The position numbers were made by a program, and so were the translations under genes. Positions 53,901-62,287 of a stretch of DNA of 64,000 nucleotides are shown here, in pieces. Source of the DNA: Tritrichomonas musculus (taxonomy: Eukaryota; Parabasalia; Tritrichomonadida; Tritrichomonadidae). A model generated the notes under the pieces. It worked only from the letters and a program-made list of their open reading frames with translations, did not search any database and was not told the DNA's origin. The stretch spans positions 1,550,001 to 1,614,000 of the forward strand of contig JAPFFF010000009.1 in assembly GCA_039105265.1 (NCBI GenBank), written 5' to 3'. Each line of letters starts with the position of its first letter. Position 1 is the stretch's first letter.

Positions 53901-56565
53901 TATCACTTATTGAACAGTAATTCAAAAAGTGGGATGCTGTGGAATAGGAACAAATCATCGAGTTCATCATATAAAGAAGTGGAAATATTGACACTTTTTG
54001 ATCAATAAATGTCATCTTTATTCGAATCCCTAATCCTCCAAAATTAACGGTCGCTCTCTCTTTTCTTTTATTTAAAAAGAGGAGGAAAATCGTGTCCAAG
54101 CATCCTCTGTGGCACTGAATTATATTTGACCATGAAATCTTGCAAACGTCAGTGAGAACTTTGATGATCTTTAAAAACTTCTTAGATGAGCCAAATGAAG
54201 CCAAAAGAAATGGAATAAATTGCGGCCTTTTAATTAGAAATACCCTTCGCTTCTTCAAATCACCTGGATTTTTAGTAAATTGGGTTGAACAGACCAAAAG
54301 TGACATGATTCTAGAATAAATAGAATTTTTTTCTTTTGGTTCTTTTTCACTTTTTTCAATTTTCATCTTTTTTTCATTTCTTTTTGCTTTTTCTTTCTCT
54401 CTTTGGTAGATTTTAATGAAATCAGCCATGTTTTGAAGATAGATTGATTTAGGACAAAAGTCGTTATTAAGAATTGAAATGAACAAAATGATACTCAACA
54501 CGTATTTTAACAATTTCATTGAAGGTCTTGCCACGAAGTTCTTCAAAATGACGTCCAAAAGAGAAGAGAAGTAATGAACACTATTAAAGTTATGATGCAT
54601 AATGTTACAGACCATTTTAGCCAATTTTATTGCCAAGTTTGAATACAAGTCTTTTTCAGATCTCTTTGCACAAACGCTTAAAGCTTCAAATATTCGACCA
54701 ATGACGGCATCATCATTCACGTGATCATTACTGTAAAATATGTAGTACTTTTCAATGATCTTTATAATAATATCTGTGATTTCACTTTCAAATAAGAAAT
54801 CAAAGAAATAAGGACCAAATGATTTGCTTTCAAATCGCTTGTATTGTGCAATATTAAATGTGAATAAGAAAACACAATTTCGTGCTTTAGAAACCAACTT
54901 CATTTTAAATTCATCTGGCTCTTTTTCATTCATGTATTTCAAATTAATGTACTGAAGTTCTTTGGCTACTTTTATTACATCTGAACAAAATTGTTCATTG
55001 CCAGCAAGTGTCTCAAAAAGTATCCCTTTTTTCGACAATATTCGACCTAAATGTTCAGCATATAAGAATGGCTGTGAAGGATCAAAGATTCGGATCAAAT
55101 AGTCTGGCTTTGTGTAGATCAAATACTCAAAGACTTCATTTCTAAAAAGATTAATTAAAGGTGGCATCTGGTCTTCAATAAAGAGTAGATATTTTGGATC
55201 AAAAACTAATTGATTTCCCCAACCTCTAATTTGAGAATCAAGAAGTTCTTTTGTTAATTCATACAATTTAAGAAGTATCATATAGGCTGCATATATAAGA
55301 GGAAAGTATTGAAGACCTTCTTCAGTTTTTGCGTTCATTGCCAAAAGTTCTGGAAATTTATTGAAAAAGTTCACTGAAAAATTGGGCTGAGAATTCTTAA
55401 GCATCAATGATAAGTGGCTGATGTTGTTTTGTATTTCATGGAACTTATCAAATATATTTAATAATGGAAGGAAACTTTTATCAAAAACAGCAGGTAATGA
55501 TTCAATTCCTTTAGGAAAAGTTTGCATTCCGTCCTTTTTAACAAGAAATGCATATTGATCTTCATTTTCTTGGAAATTTTTAAGCTCTTCTGGATTAAAG
55601 GAAAATCCTTCAGTTAGGTCAAAGGGATCTAGTATTTTTCGATCAATTTGCTTTATACGTTCTATTAAAACAATTGGTAAATTTTCTATAAATTTGGTTA
55701 GTTTATCCGATTGAGCTCTATAGGTCATCCAAGCAAAAATACTTAAGGCATCACTATTAAATAATTTTATTTCAGGTTCAACAAGATCAAAAAGTTTATT
55801 TTTATATGAATCAATAGATTTATCATCATCTAGTTTATCATGCAAAAATTTGTTTAAAAATGATAGAATTCGTGTTTTAGAAATTTCTATATCATATATA
55901 TCATCATCGACATGACCTTCAGGTTTCATACTCAAAATATATTGAGAAAGATTAAGTAATATCGGTAAAAAGGTTTCGTCAAATTGACAATTTTCATTTT
56001 CAATATGCCCTAATATTTTTCGTATAACATTAGATGAAATTAATTTATAATATTTGAAATTCTTTGAACTATAGTCTTGATCTTCAGAAAAAACTAATCC
56101 CAAAACTTCCAGAAAAAGATATGTATTCGATTTTAATTGAAGACTTGTTTCATTAAAACGAATAATATAATCAAAACACATACATAAACTGTTTATAATA
56201 GAAAAATATTGAGGAGATTCATATAAAAGAAGATTTTCGGGTAAAGTATAAATAAATGAAATTGCATTAATATATATTACCATAGTTATCGCTACGATCG
56301 ATTCTTCTGTAATTTGAATAGAATTACCAAATTTTGACAAAATATCAAAATTTGTTATACATTGAAATTTGATTTTTTTTAGCGATTCTTTATGATCAAG
56401 GCCATTAGATATTGATTGAATAAGTATTGAAACCGATGTTTCATCATATGGTAAATTTGATATATAATCTGAATCATTATTATGCTTTTCTTTAGCCAAA
56501 ATCGAAAAAGTTTCAATTATAGGGTCTTGTTCTATTTTTGGATCAGTTCCAAAAAATTTTTGCAT
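47953..56565 (-). CDS. Giant BEACH-domain protein (neurobeachin/LYST class)
   Basis: 2870 aa, ATG 56565. BEACH proteins scaffold vesicle and lysosome-related traffic. Order: a ~900-residue helical armadillo-like region; a concanavalin/LamG-like domain (~950-1080, FSICFWLRLDVL, SSEWHFVNMSLFENP); a second helical region; a PH-like BEACH-associated domain (~1850-1970, WIRLYKQMDFVLRLSKEGIF, WNDITMVFQM); the BEACH domain from NFDYIIRMNYLNGRSF (~1990) to AGYVFSRTYEGKP (~2435), with FHTINVHEALEYICVPPEFY; and C-terminal WD40-like blades (ISFSNFDYCIIIDSKGVVYIY onward). A ~200-residue Asn/Glu-rich repeat splits the BEACH domain between PPEFYFLPEVLDF and MKWASTKVEFCAKMRDFL. Charged low-complexity ESSESSESSESS lies within the same insert. 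Confidence 0.9.
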   Translation of the reverse strand: MQKFFGTDPKIEQDPIIETFSILAKEKHNNDSDYISNLPYDETSVSILIQSISNGLDHKESLKKIKFQCITNFDILSKFGNSIQITEESIVAITMVIYINAISFIYTLPENLLLYESPQYFSIINSLCMCFDYIIRFNETSLQLKSNTYLFLEVLGLVFSEDQDYSSKNFKYYKLISSNVIRKILGHIENENCQFDETFLPILLNLSQYILSMKPEGHVDDDIYDIEISKTRILSFLNKFLHDKLDDDKSIDSYKNKLFDLVEPEIKLFNSDALSIFAWMTYRAQSDKLTKFIENLPIVLIERIKQIDRKILDPFDLTEGFSFNPEELKNFQENEDQYAFLVKKDGMQTFPKGIESLPAVFDKSFLPLLNIFDKFHEIQNNISHLSLMLKNSQPNFSVNFFNKFPELLAMNAKTEEGLQYFPLIYAAYMILLKLYELTKELLDSQIRGWGNQLVFDPKYLLFIEDQMPPLINLFRNEVFEYLIYTKPDYLIRIFDPSQPFLYAEHLGRILSKKGILFETLAGNEQFCSDVIKVAKELQYINLKYMNEKEPDEFKMKLVSKARNCVFLFTFNIAQYKRFESKSFGPYFFDFLFESEITDIIIKIIEKYYIFYSNDHVNDDAVIGRIFEALSVCAKRSEKDLYSNLAIKLAKMVCNIMHHNFNSVHYFSSLLDVILKNFVARPSMKLLKYVLSIILFISILNNDFCPKSIYLQNMADFIKIYQREKEKAKRNEKKMKIEKSEKEPKEKNSIYSRIMSLLVCSTQFTKNPGDLKKRRVFLIKRPQFIPFLLASFGSSKKFLKIIKVLTDVCKISWSNIIQCHRGCLDTIFLLFLNKRKERATVNFGGLGIRIKMTFIDQKVSIFPLLYMMNSMICSYSTASHFLNYCSISDKKSDGKSGNKSGNVDPAIQSFILSLNNCRSKQMHPFLMITSIPAMATATGLYSSFALNSFSICFWLRLDVLAITENNAEVILFNIRDSKSTSLAMFLSGPRLYLRFDHNLIRTQVKLIDWPCFSFKESRKDPLLSSSEWHFVNMSLFENPKTHSITAKTTLDFDKPGTSDMTKIVFYNMNSNDEKLTISFDQSSNDKDLFCRHEYGFISQFRVFPRKLTKEERTRLALMNSDFVKDDIKLEIKSKQEKMIPKSLLLQFENVSLLFKFLDVFEQNKSLEFFSCLRNIFESSIISQRNISKTLFSGNSTYPSNNFIKRLASILNEICFYNSSKEGELVYKFYLVAYSIMEVIVDDTLRDRWLEYILLNLLIWAKVYNPKSKKSFDNDYLPYIIEHWISVLYVNCAESISTNTFIVPLMSCIEKLKIQNSKSIELLLNFSVMITLSNLKQVNLIIHNFVKLRDDSMIDFHLDVLFNVIKASQDTKQDIRMLYTTFNSSNNPMILLKIIKIFYLMSEIKEKESTNEEEDLMYDEFLKLLVLIEAKKLTAIQALFYMLYSKKSEMVIDKNLFKNFSFENSILKEYPNLFSVMIMMSIILTSKSSKDSVFSGASTAMANVLESMRANNVQISVKGSWFIFPIILVFRSNYEHFNVPILTFLAQYAGQNENSFRHILYLINLFESIQKKSKDVHGILGTYGSFHSLFLSIFNTLNFPVTKEYLEYCLYNTFWHLKVTRPFPELYLLFKDNPFETTENEDIPFKCGLEPHEFEVNSIYDLASDFLIESKDYEFYFQVGKMSLSKDVLFAFVHDRIHILKNSDFYELVKYFFKRCESYKRNDIPFPDDEKKIFDDKFELMKNKYQASFNKTIKSFFSRIKTKIEEVKIFFDSNGYIPQFPPYASPEFDIISNISLEKRRSHPFCNNGETKDNKNVQLDYKKSYYLSRCCPFKLKMSVFEDYSKNRNEPRTSARPSIKEKKQVEEPENNFLRFLEKNYEVIWIRLYKQMDFVLRLSKEGIFISNRDSKVVKVIKWNDITMVFQMTTTSIEFIVNDRKSYLFEFKTIKDTDQIMNKLKPFVKETMQDYFSKYHVKSKLKSIKYNYNSFLNPALILGKNCTNFDYIIRMNYLNGRSFNLRDRYPIFPQFFDDFESLKLKDIDDIEDKKKYNELSFFNAYTTGGEKIKLNVSNYSKNDSFINFHTINVHEALEYICVPPEFYFLPEVLDFTDKSQLSNNSDQNGNTENNNNNENNNNNENNNNNENNNNNENNNNNENNNNNENNNNNENNNNNENNNNNENNNNNENSKISESSNSIENSILNENAAFEENIKITETRSADENNKISENNILSEKAAIDENNEINEHDAANENSNKDESICIDKNRNENENAAKVGNADDRVTKGRIVSGVNIKNEKKNEEKISIDDVKAAYDNGSDIYKMVYKFKYDPDQKRKYKNIEEIIRKNPWQKDVSLENSEVSENIEVNESSESSESSESSESSDNEDKIDEEIREAVNKDKISMKWASTKVEFCAKMRDFLESDTARDYIERWAGYVFSRTYEGKPRRVETSIKKMSVRDAAEEVASNEPIEAKNSSGKSSNANQTDPPFLSTNKPISSISFSNFDYCIIIDSKGVVYIYKIPLSASVTEIKEGDKFAIVDIKNDLSLDLQPIAKHEVKNFRNLTFIPFNNSSSGTFQYMFTSRNNNYFASKTSSSNGYMFVDSSASSYDSGYSGFYLLSSNKPLLLAFDSNLMILKVFNQEKVVDVPFFCQSLFNMSSNLFSIVSTNEIFYCETSSVIKTVFSDFSHYSEKEITFLTASSEFGIVAYSTIDGFVHVVSFSSNPQEIVAIKITSSEKVGNLNDEILSIIITKSFGYVVVHSTRALTVVTINGSIVFFKKPLQTEIVTLSSFVSEKGVDYIASVNDDNKINFFKVIDGEFCLKDSECPTIVKSEVVSLIYYDVSKKAFFVQTKSCKVFIYPYEIKHVSDIENKALSNQ
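50021..50200 (-). repeat. In-frame 18-bp tandem repeat (10 units)
   Basis: Exactly ten 18-bp units (plus strand TCATTATTGTTGTTGTTT) encode Glu-Asn5 on the minus strand, and all ten appear identical. Flanking sequence for another ~200 bp shows older, diverged versions of the same E-N-x-x-x-x unit, so the perfect block is a young expansion in an old repeat. Confidence 0.95.
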
Positions 56566-56686
56566 TTAAAAAATCGTTGATTTTATAAAAATTTAAAATG
56601 TCAAATAAGGTTAAATTTTTGATACGTATGGCAAAATTGCATTTTAAAAAGTGACAAATGACGTTTAAAAATAAAAACATATATTC
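56566..56686. promoter_or_regulatory. Divergent promoter, 121 bp
   Basis: This short interval must serve both the BEACH gene (minus) and the LRR gene (plus). AATCAACGATT precedes the BEACH start, and TTCATG places TCA on the LRR start codon itself. It is one of the smallest divergent promoters in the window. Confidence 0.45.
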
Positions 56687-57490
56687 ATGATTACACAAAA
56701 TCCTGAACAATCAAATACTCAAAATGGAATAACAAAAACGTCAGGAAGATCTTCGAAACAAGCTCTACAGCGAGAAGCAATTCATGTATCACATAAACAT
56801 ATTCTCTCATTTCAAGATTTAAATATTCCAAAAAATTGTTCGACTATTGACATTAGTAAAAATAAATTGAAAAATTTTATTGGCCTTCCTTCGCTAAAAC
56901 TCCTAACAAACCTTAATGCCGATAATAATCCAATATACACTTTTCTTGGGGCTTCACCGCAACCTACACTTTTCTGGCTGTCATTAAAAAATACACCTCT
57001 AGCACGGCACACTCATTTTAGGCTGATGTGCTTGATTGTATTTGGTTCTTCGCTAAAGTATATTAATAGTGAAGCTGTTGGAAAAACTTTAATTCAAAAA
57101 GCCGATAGCCTTCGAACCACTGTTTTGCCAAGTTTACTTGATGGAAAAATATTGCTTTCATTGTCTCCAATAAAATATGTTATTCCTCAAGATAAAAAAT
57201 CATGCACAGCTACTTTTGTTACAGAAACTCAAAATGACGAAAAAACTGAAATAAGTGAGTTAAATGAAAAACCACCTCAGCCTTCTATTGCAGCCATTTG
57301 TAGTAGAATCATTAAAGAAAATGATATTTCATTTATAGAACCTGAAAGATTGGAAAGTATTAGAGACAAATTGAGAGATATGCGTGAACATTTCCAAGAT
57401 TTTGAAGAAGAAGAGGAAGAATATATGCAAAATTTTGTATCTTTTGATGCTAATTCTGGTGAATTTCGACCAGAAGAACAATCTGATTAG
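56687..57490 (+). CDS. Leucine-rich-repeat protein
   Basis: 267 aa, ATG 56687. Residues ~40-130 contain three to four SDS22-like LRRs (STIDISKNKLKNFIGLPSLK, LLTNLNADNNPIYTFLGA, LFWLSLKNTPLARHTHF) capped by a segment like the LRR C-terminal cap (LMCLIVFGSSLKYINSEAVG). The remainder is helical and ends in an acidic tail (FEEEEEEYMQNF). Such short SDS22-type LRR proteins usually bind a partner protein such as a phosphatase, dynein or tubulin factor. The partner here is unknown. Confidence 0.75.
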   Translation: MITQNPEQSNTQNGITKTSGRSSKQALQREAIHVSHKHILSFQDLNIPKNCSTIDISKNKLKNFIGLPSLKLLTNLNADNNPIYTFLGASPQPTLFWLSLKNTPLARHTHFRLMCLIVFGSSLKYINSEAVGKTLIQKADSLRTTVLPSLLDGKILLSLSPIKYVIPQDKKSCTATFVTETQNDEKTEISELNEKPPQPSIAAICSRIIKENDISFIEPERLESIRDKLRDMREHFQDFEEEEEEYMQNFVSFDANSGEFRPEEQSD

Positions 57491-57790
57491 AGATTTTCTT
57501 TTTCTTTTCTATTTTTTTTTTCTATTTGTAAAATTTGTTGTGATTATAACGTATAATATTTGTATTTTATAAAATAGATTTCGTTTCAAGCTTTGCTTTG
57601 CTCTCAATTAAATAATATTCTTATTCAAATTTTTGCAATAAATACCATTGATTAACAAAAAAGCACCTTCAAGTGATATTATTAAACTTCTATTCAGCCG
57701 CAGTATCTTAAATACATATTTGAAAATATAGAAATTAGGAAATTAAGTTCAACTGTTTATCAACAAAAAAATAAAAGGCACAAAATATAA
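57491..57790. other. Convergent intergenic region
   Basis: 300 bp between two 3' ends, AT-rich with T-runs after the LRR gene. No gene seen. Confidence 0.5.
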
Positions 57791-58249
57791 TCATGCATTT
57801 AAAATGGCATGAACAAGAGTTGTATAATCGACTTCATCATTTTGAATATCAACATGATCAAGAAGATCATCGATTTGATCTGATGAAAAAGGTTGACGAG
57901 TATTTTCGAGAATACTTCTAACAGTGGCAACAGGCAATCTTCCACTTTTATTTCGATCAAATACTTCAAACGCAGTAACTAGTTCTTCTTCAACACAAAC
58001 AGCACGAGAATGACGATATACAATATATAAATATTGACAGAACGTAAAAGGACGCTTTTGAACATCTAAAATCATATCTTCAACCTCTTCTGGCGTTGGA
58101 TTGAAACCAACAGCTCTAATCAACGTTTCAAGTTTGTCATAATCAATTCTTCCATCATTATCATCATCATAAGCATCAAAAACGCTGTGCATCTTTTCTA
58201 ATTTATCAATTGTAATAATTTGATCTTGATCTGGCGATGAGGAAGCCAT
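57791..58249 (-). CDS. Calmodulin/centrin-like EF-hand protein
   Basis: 152 aa, ATG 58249. Four EF-hand units in calmodulin layout. EF1 loop DDDNDGRIDYDK keeps Asp at 1, 3 and 5 and Gly at 6 but has Lys instead of Glu at 12. EF3 loop DRNKSGRLPVAT has lost acidic residues at 9 and 12. EF2 (around KRPFTFCQYLYIV) and EF4 (DIQNDEVDYTTL) are degenerate. Calcium binding is therefore probably weak or limited to one site, as in myosin light chains; a light-chain-like role is possible. A TCATA (58266-58262) initiator lies 15 bases upstream. Confidence 0.85.
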   Translation of the reverse strand: MASSSPDQDQIITIDKLEKMHSVFDAYDDDNDGRIDYDKLETLIRAVGFNPTPEEVEDMILDVQKRPFTFCQYLYIVYRHSRAVCVEEELVTAFEVFDRNKSGRLPVATVRSILENTRQPFSSDQIDDLLDHVDIQNDEVDYTTLVHAILNA

Positions 58250-59008
58250 TTATTTTAAATTTATGAAAGAATCCGTTTAAAAAGTTTACACCATAACGAT
58301 AACAATTAACCTTTTAATGGTAGAAAATGCATTCGTTTTTTTTAATTTTTTACCACTCTTTTTTTTTTTTTTTTGTTGATTCTTGCTATTATTGTACAAT
58401 AGAATATCTTATTTTAGAATCGATAACAAATACTGAATTTCAATTCAAAATGCAAAAATCAAAATCAACATCATATCTTAATTACGTAATATGGATTTAC
58501 ATATCAATTTTCTTTGATCTTAAGGCTTTAATAAAGTTCAATTTATACAATTAACCGATATCACTCATGATATAAAGATATCATAATCTTTTTTTAAAAC
58601 TAATGTAGATACATTTTAATGAATAAAATCTTTTTTTAATACTATAAGATCTTCAATAACTTAATTTTGATTTCAGAATTATTAGAAATCTAATAACTCT
58701 TTTGATATATGATTCTTTAATATTTATAAATGATGCATTTTTCTTAACGTACATTAAATTATTAATACGATTTTTCCTTATTCTAAAATAAATTATTTTC
58801 AAATGTTTAACAATATTTAGGCTTAAAATATCATCTTTCACAGTATATTAAAAAATATTTCTTATATTATATTTGATTACATCAATTTCAAATGTGCAAC
58901 AACGGAAAAAATAACGAAATTAACGTATTATATACTTTTTAAGGCATATCTTAAACACAGACTCTCAATATTTGACTGAAAAGTTTCAGATATTTTTTTC
59001 ACATCATT
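58250..59008. promoter_or_regulatory. Divergent intergenic region between two EF-hand genes
   Basis: About 760 bp, AT-rich, with T-runs near 58360. Inr-like elements sit at both ends: TCATA at 58266-58262 (minus) and TCATT at 59004-59008 (plus). Short frames inside are not convincing genes. Confidence 0.5.
59004..59008 (+). promoter_or_regulatory. Inr-like TCATT of calcyphosin-like gene
   Basis: A TCAYW match directly abuts the ATG at 59009, implying a leader of about three bases if used. Confidence 0.45.
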
Positions 59009-59620
59009 ATGCGATCAAACAGAGGAGGATACGTCCCAGAACCACGAAAATATATCACTCTCAATAGCTTACTTGAAAGAATCCGTACAAGAATTGTTGA
59101 ACGTGGCGCTGTCGGAGTTAAAGGCATCGGCCGTCTTTTCAGAATCGCAGACGATAACGCAGACAGGTCAATTGATTTACACACAGAGCTTCCAAAGCTT
59201 ATGAATGACATCGGCGTCATTCTCAACAAAACTGAACTCACAGAACTCGAAAGACTTTTAGACAGAAATGGAGATGGAACAATCTCATACGACGAATTCC
59301 TCTATCAAATGGCACCTCCTCTCAGTGAAGAGAGAATCAAATGGATCAATAAAGCATTTGATAAACTCGATGTAGATGGAAGTGGTGTTGTCAATATTGC
59401 TGATATTCAAGCTGTACATAATCCAAAGACAAGCGAACTTGTTAGAATGGGTAAAACTACAGCAAATCAAATCTTTGCAAATATGGTTGCATCTTATGAT
59501 CATGATGGAGATGGAACAATTACACGTGACGAATTCATCGATTATTATCGTGAAATTTCTCCATCAATTGACACAGATGAATATTTCGCTGAAATGATGA
59601 AAAGTGCTTGGAAACTCTAA
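59009..59620 (+). CDS. Calcyphosin-like EF-hand protein
   Basis: 203 aa, ATG 59009. The calcyphosin/CAPSL layout is recognisable along the whole length: LLERIRTRIVERGAVGVKGI, GRLFRIADDNADRSIDLH, DRNGDGTISYDEFLYQMAPP, AFDKLDVDGSGVVNIADI, YDHDGDGTITRDEFIDYYRE, and the C-terminal TDEYFAEMMKSAWKL. These match calcyphosin's LDRDGSRSLD, MS..R, DYYSGVS and MMTSAWQL. The EF2 and EF4 loops are fully canonical, EF3 nearly so, and EF1 lacks the final Glu. Calcyphosins are calcium sensors enriched in flagellated organisms, so a flagellar role is plausible. Codon use is noticeably richer in C-ending codons than in neighbours, hinting at strong expression. Confidence 0.9.
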   Translation: MRSNRGGYVPEPRKYITLNSLLERIRTRIVERGAVGVKGIGRLFRIADDNADRSIDLHTELPKLMNDIGVILNKTELTELERLLDRNGDGTISYDEFLYQMAPPLSEERIKWINKAFDKLDVDGSGVVNIADIQAVHNPKTSELVRMGKTTANQIFANMVASYDHDGDGTITRDEFIDYYREISPSIDTDEYFAEMMKSAWKL

Positions 59621-59971
59621 GATAAAAATTAAAATTTTATTGCAATTATAACTTGTTATTCTTTTTCATTTTTATAACATATAGAATTTTATCAGATTCA
59701 ATATGAAGCGATAATTGAATGAGAATAGTAAAAAATTGAGATGTTATTTAAAGAACTTATTGAATTTTGTAAAATAAAAAAAAATAGAAAAATTATGCTA
59801 AATCATCCTCTATCAAGAAAAAGAATAATAGTATTTAATCTCATATAATATTAATAATATTTTATAACTAACAATTTAATGATTATTAAAGAAAGGAGTT
59901 CATGCTGATCAAACAAGATCATTCGCAAAAACATTGAAGGGGGAATGCTCTTTTTTTTATTATTATTACTA
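59621..59971. other. Convergent intergenic region
   Basis: AT-rich spacer between the 3' ends of the calcyphosin-like and Ubl/UBA genes. No gene, RNA or clear repeat. Confidence 0.5.
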
Positions 59972-60664
59972 TTATTGGAAGATAGGAGTTGACTGTTGTC
60001 TAGCAGCTTTAGCATTTGGATGATTATTTGGATTATTATTTGGATTATTACTATTAGGAGGACCATTCAAAGCCATAAGAGAATGGATTGCTTGCTGTAC
60101 ATTATAACGATGAGTTCTAAGAGCTGATAAACAATCTTCAACTTGATATCCAAGCTGAGCAATATGTTTAACACGGTATTGCAAATCATTTGGCACATGA
60201 GTCATTATATTTGAATATTCCATGTATAATGGATTCAATACTTTACGCTTTTTAAGCATTAATAATGTATTTATAATTTCTTTTGATGGGAATATCATTC
60301 TATTTTTATGGACCATTACATTATGCCCTATAACATTTTCAATTTGATTTTGTTGTGGATTTACAATTTGATCTGAAAAAGAATCTGATGATGGAGGATT
60401 AATATATGGTTGATATTGTTCATTCTTATTAATATTAAAGCAAATTGTGAAAACTATATATTCACCACTTTTATCAATTACATTCTTAATTTTGTCATTA
60501 TTACTGTAAAAATTTTTATCATCTTCTGGCGATACAATAAAAATTTGTTGATCAGAAATTTCTAATTTTGAAGCTAAAAAATTACATGCGTCGGAAACAG
60601 TTGCATCTTCTTGAAATTCGTTTTCAAAATAGTTTCCCAAAATGTCTCTAAAGATTACTTTCAT
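59972..60664 (-). CDS. Ubiquitin-like/UBA-type protein
   Basis: 230 aa, ATG 60664. Residues ~1-75 have a ubiquitin-like beta-grasp pattern (MKVIFRDILGNYFENEFQED, VSDACNFLASKLEISDQQIF, ...GEYIVFTI). Residues ~160-205 (RVKHIAQLGYQVEDCLSALR, HRYNVQQAIHSLMAL) form a UBA-like three-helix motif with a G-Y element in loop 1. The pairing resembles proteasome shuttle factors (Rad23/Dsk2/Ddi1), but there is no XPC-binding, STI1 or protease domain in the middle. The Asn-rich tail is low complexity. Confidence 0.65.
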   Translation of the reverse strand: MKVIFRDILGNYFENEFQEDATVSDACNFLASKLEISDQQIFIVSPEDDKNFYSNNDKIKNVIDKSGEYIVFTICFNINKNEQYQPYINPPSSDSFSDQIVNPQQNQIENVIGHNVMVHKNRMIFPSKEIINTLLMLKKRKVLNPLYMEYSNIMTHVPNDLQYRVKHIAQLGYQVEDCLSALRTHRYNVQQAIHSLMALNGPPNSNNPNNNPNNHPNAKAARQQSTPIFQ

Positions 60665-61033
60665 TCTCTGTAATTGTATAAAAATAATTTAAAAATTTTC
60701 TTGATTCAAATATATTGAATGGATGATATCAATTAATTTAATTTTTTCAAAAGTTTATTGAATAGATATCAGATTCAATTATTCGAAAAAGATCAATCAG
60801 AATCTGGAAATTCTAAACCTTAAGTTCAATACATAATCTCAAATTACTTATACTTTAAGCCATACATCATAATATGCACTAATTGTTGAAATGTGTATGA
60901 TAATTAATATAATTCAACTTTTCATTTTCTACAAAAAAAATTACACACACAAATAATTTTTCAATACATTTAAAAAAGTAGGATGAAAACAAACAAACAA
61001 ATAAATAAGAATAAATATATATATTCAAACATT
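60665..61033. other. Intergenic between two minus-strand genes
   Basis: 370 bp, AT-rich. No strict TCAYW is visible near the Ubl/UBA start, and no gene. Confidence 0.5.
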
Positions 61034-62287
61034 TTAATGATTTCGAATAGAAATAATCGCAATATCATGAACTTTAGGCTCTTCCAAATGATAAATTGAG
61101 CTATCAACATCCATATCTTCTTTTCTTAAATCTCTACCAATTTCATCTTCTTTCCCTTCATAACTTTGCCTAATCAGGAAGAAATAAAGCTCTATGAATG
61201 ATAATATAACAAAACCTAATTCAATTATAATATCTCCTAAAATGTCCCATAAATTAAATGAAATTGATAGTATGTAAAAAATTGAATATGATAGTCCAAA
61301 GAAGAAGAAAGATGAAGTGAATCGAGTTACCAAAGATACCTTTCTTTTTAAGACTTGTTGTCCGTCTGAAATTCTTTCTTCCAAGTTACTAAGCATTATT
61401 ATATAATCTGTAATAATACGAAGGAAAACAATTGAACCAATTGATAAAAGCACAACGGATAATGCAACTTCTTTTAATGATGTAATATATTTACTTGGCC
61501 AAAATCCAAAAACTAAAATTAAGTTACACAAAATAATTCGCAAAAACTCAGATAGAGGCATAGAATCACGGAAGATGCACCAACCTGCCATAGCAAAAAT
61601 AGGAAATGATAAAAAGCTAGTGTAATGGAGTATTATAAAAAAAGAATGCAGTGATCCATTCTCCGCATAATTTAAGATCCCTAGTTTTCTATTTTCCCAC
61701 ATTTTCGATTCAAGTGAGCAAACAACAGCTTTAGTAGATGAAACAAAAGCAAACCCAGAATGAAGAGGGATCCAAAATTTTGGATGTAGAATTCCATTTG
61801 CAATCCATATAATAGTTATTATTGTATATAAAAAAGAGATAAAGGTGCATAGAATTGAATAATTATTGTCCCTAAAATCGAGATGAGAAAATGGATTCCG
61901 GAAATCAGTTACAATTTTGTAAATCGTTGAATTTTTGTTACAGTTTACAACATATGGATAATACACATTAGTTTCTTTTATTGAACCTGTCCAAGAAACT
62001 GATGTAGAGGGTTTAAAAAGGGATGAGTTCAAATCTGACACGTAAGGTGGGTTTTTTGCGCAAGCAGTTGAAATTTCCATTTCTGTATTTGGCCTAAGAA
62101 AAATATTTTTTTCAGCGACTAAAAATATAATTAGCTTTGTAATATTTGGGGTGGTGATGTTAATAGTGAAAGTTGCATCTTTTTCGAAACCAAAAGATCT
62201 TAGTCTTAGATAGAGCGCAGATGAATACATTATTGATTTAATAACTGAGCAATATGCTGAGAACGTAAAAAATGCAATCAATACCAT
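61034..62287 (-). CDS. GOST-type (GPR107/TMEM87-like) seven-helix membrane protein
   Basis: 417 aa, ATG 62287. A signal peptide (VLIAFFTFSAYCSVI) precedes a ~125-residue lumenal beta-type domain with Asn-glycosylation sites and paired Cys (STACAKNP, VVNCNKNS). Seven membrane helices follow (~147-375). Just before and in helix 1 to 2 are the GOST hallmarks: a polar stretch ending NPFSHLDF, then ILCTFISFLYTIITIIWIAN and SSTKAVVCSLESKMWENRKL. The last fits the helix-2 'E' element of GPR107/TMEM87. GOST proteins act in Golgi and endosome traffic. The cytosolic tail is short and acidic. Confidence 0.7.
   Translation of the reverse strand: MVLIAFFTFSAYCSVIKSIMYSSALYLRLRSFGFEKDATFTINITTPNITKLIIFLVAEKNIFLRPNTEMEISTACAKNPPYVSDLNSSLFKPSTSVSWTGSIKETNVYYPYVVNCNKNSTIYKIVTDFRNPFSHLDFRDNNYSILCTFISFLYTIITIIWIANGILHPKFWIPLHSGFAFVSSTKAVVCSLESKMWENRKLGILNYAENGSLHSFFIILHYTSFLSFPIFAMAGWCIFRDSMPLSEFLRIILCNLILVFGFWPSKYITSLKEVALSVVLLSIGSIVFLRIITDYIIMLSNLEERISDGQQVLKRKVSLVTRFTSSFFFFGLSYSIFYILSISFNLWDILGDIIIELGFVILSFIELYFFLIRQSYEGKEDEIGRDLRKEDMDVDSSIYHLEEPKVHDIAIISIRNH

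Noticed and set aside
58327-58554. 75-codon plus-strand frame rich in Phe
   Set aside because: Its Phe run is an artefact of a T-tract, and no Inr or domain supports it.
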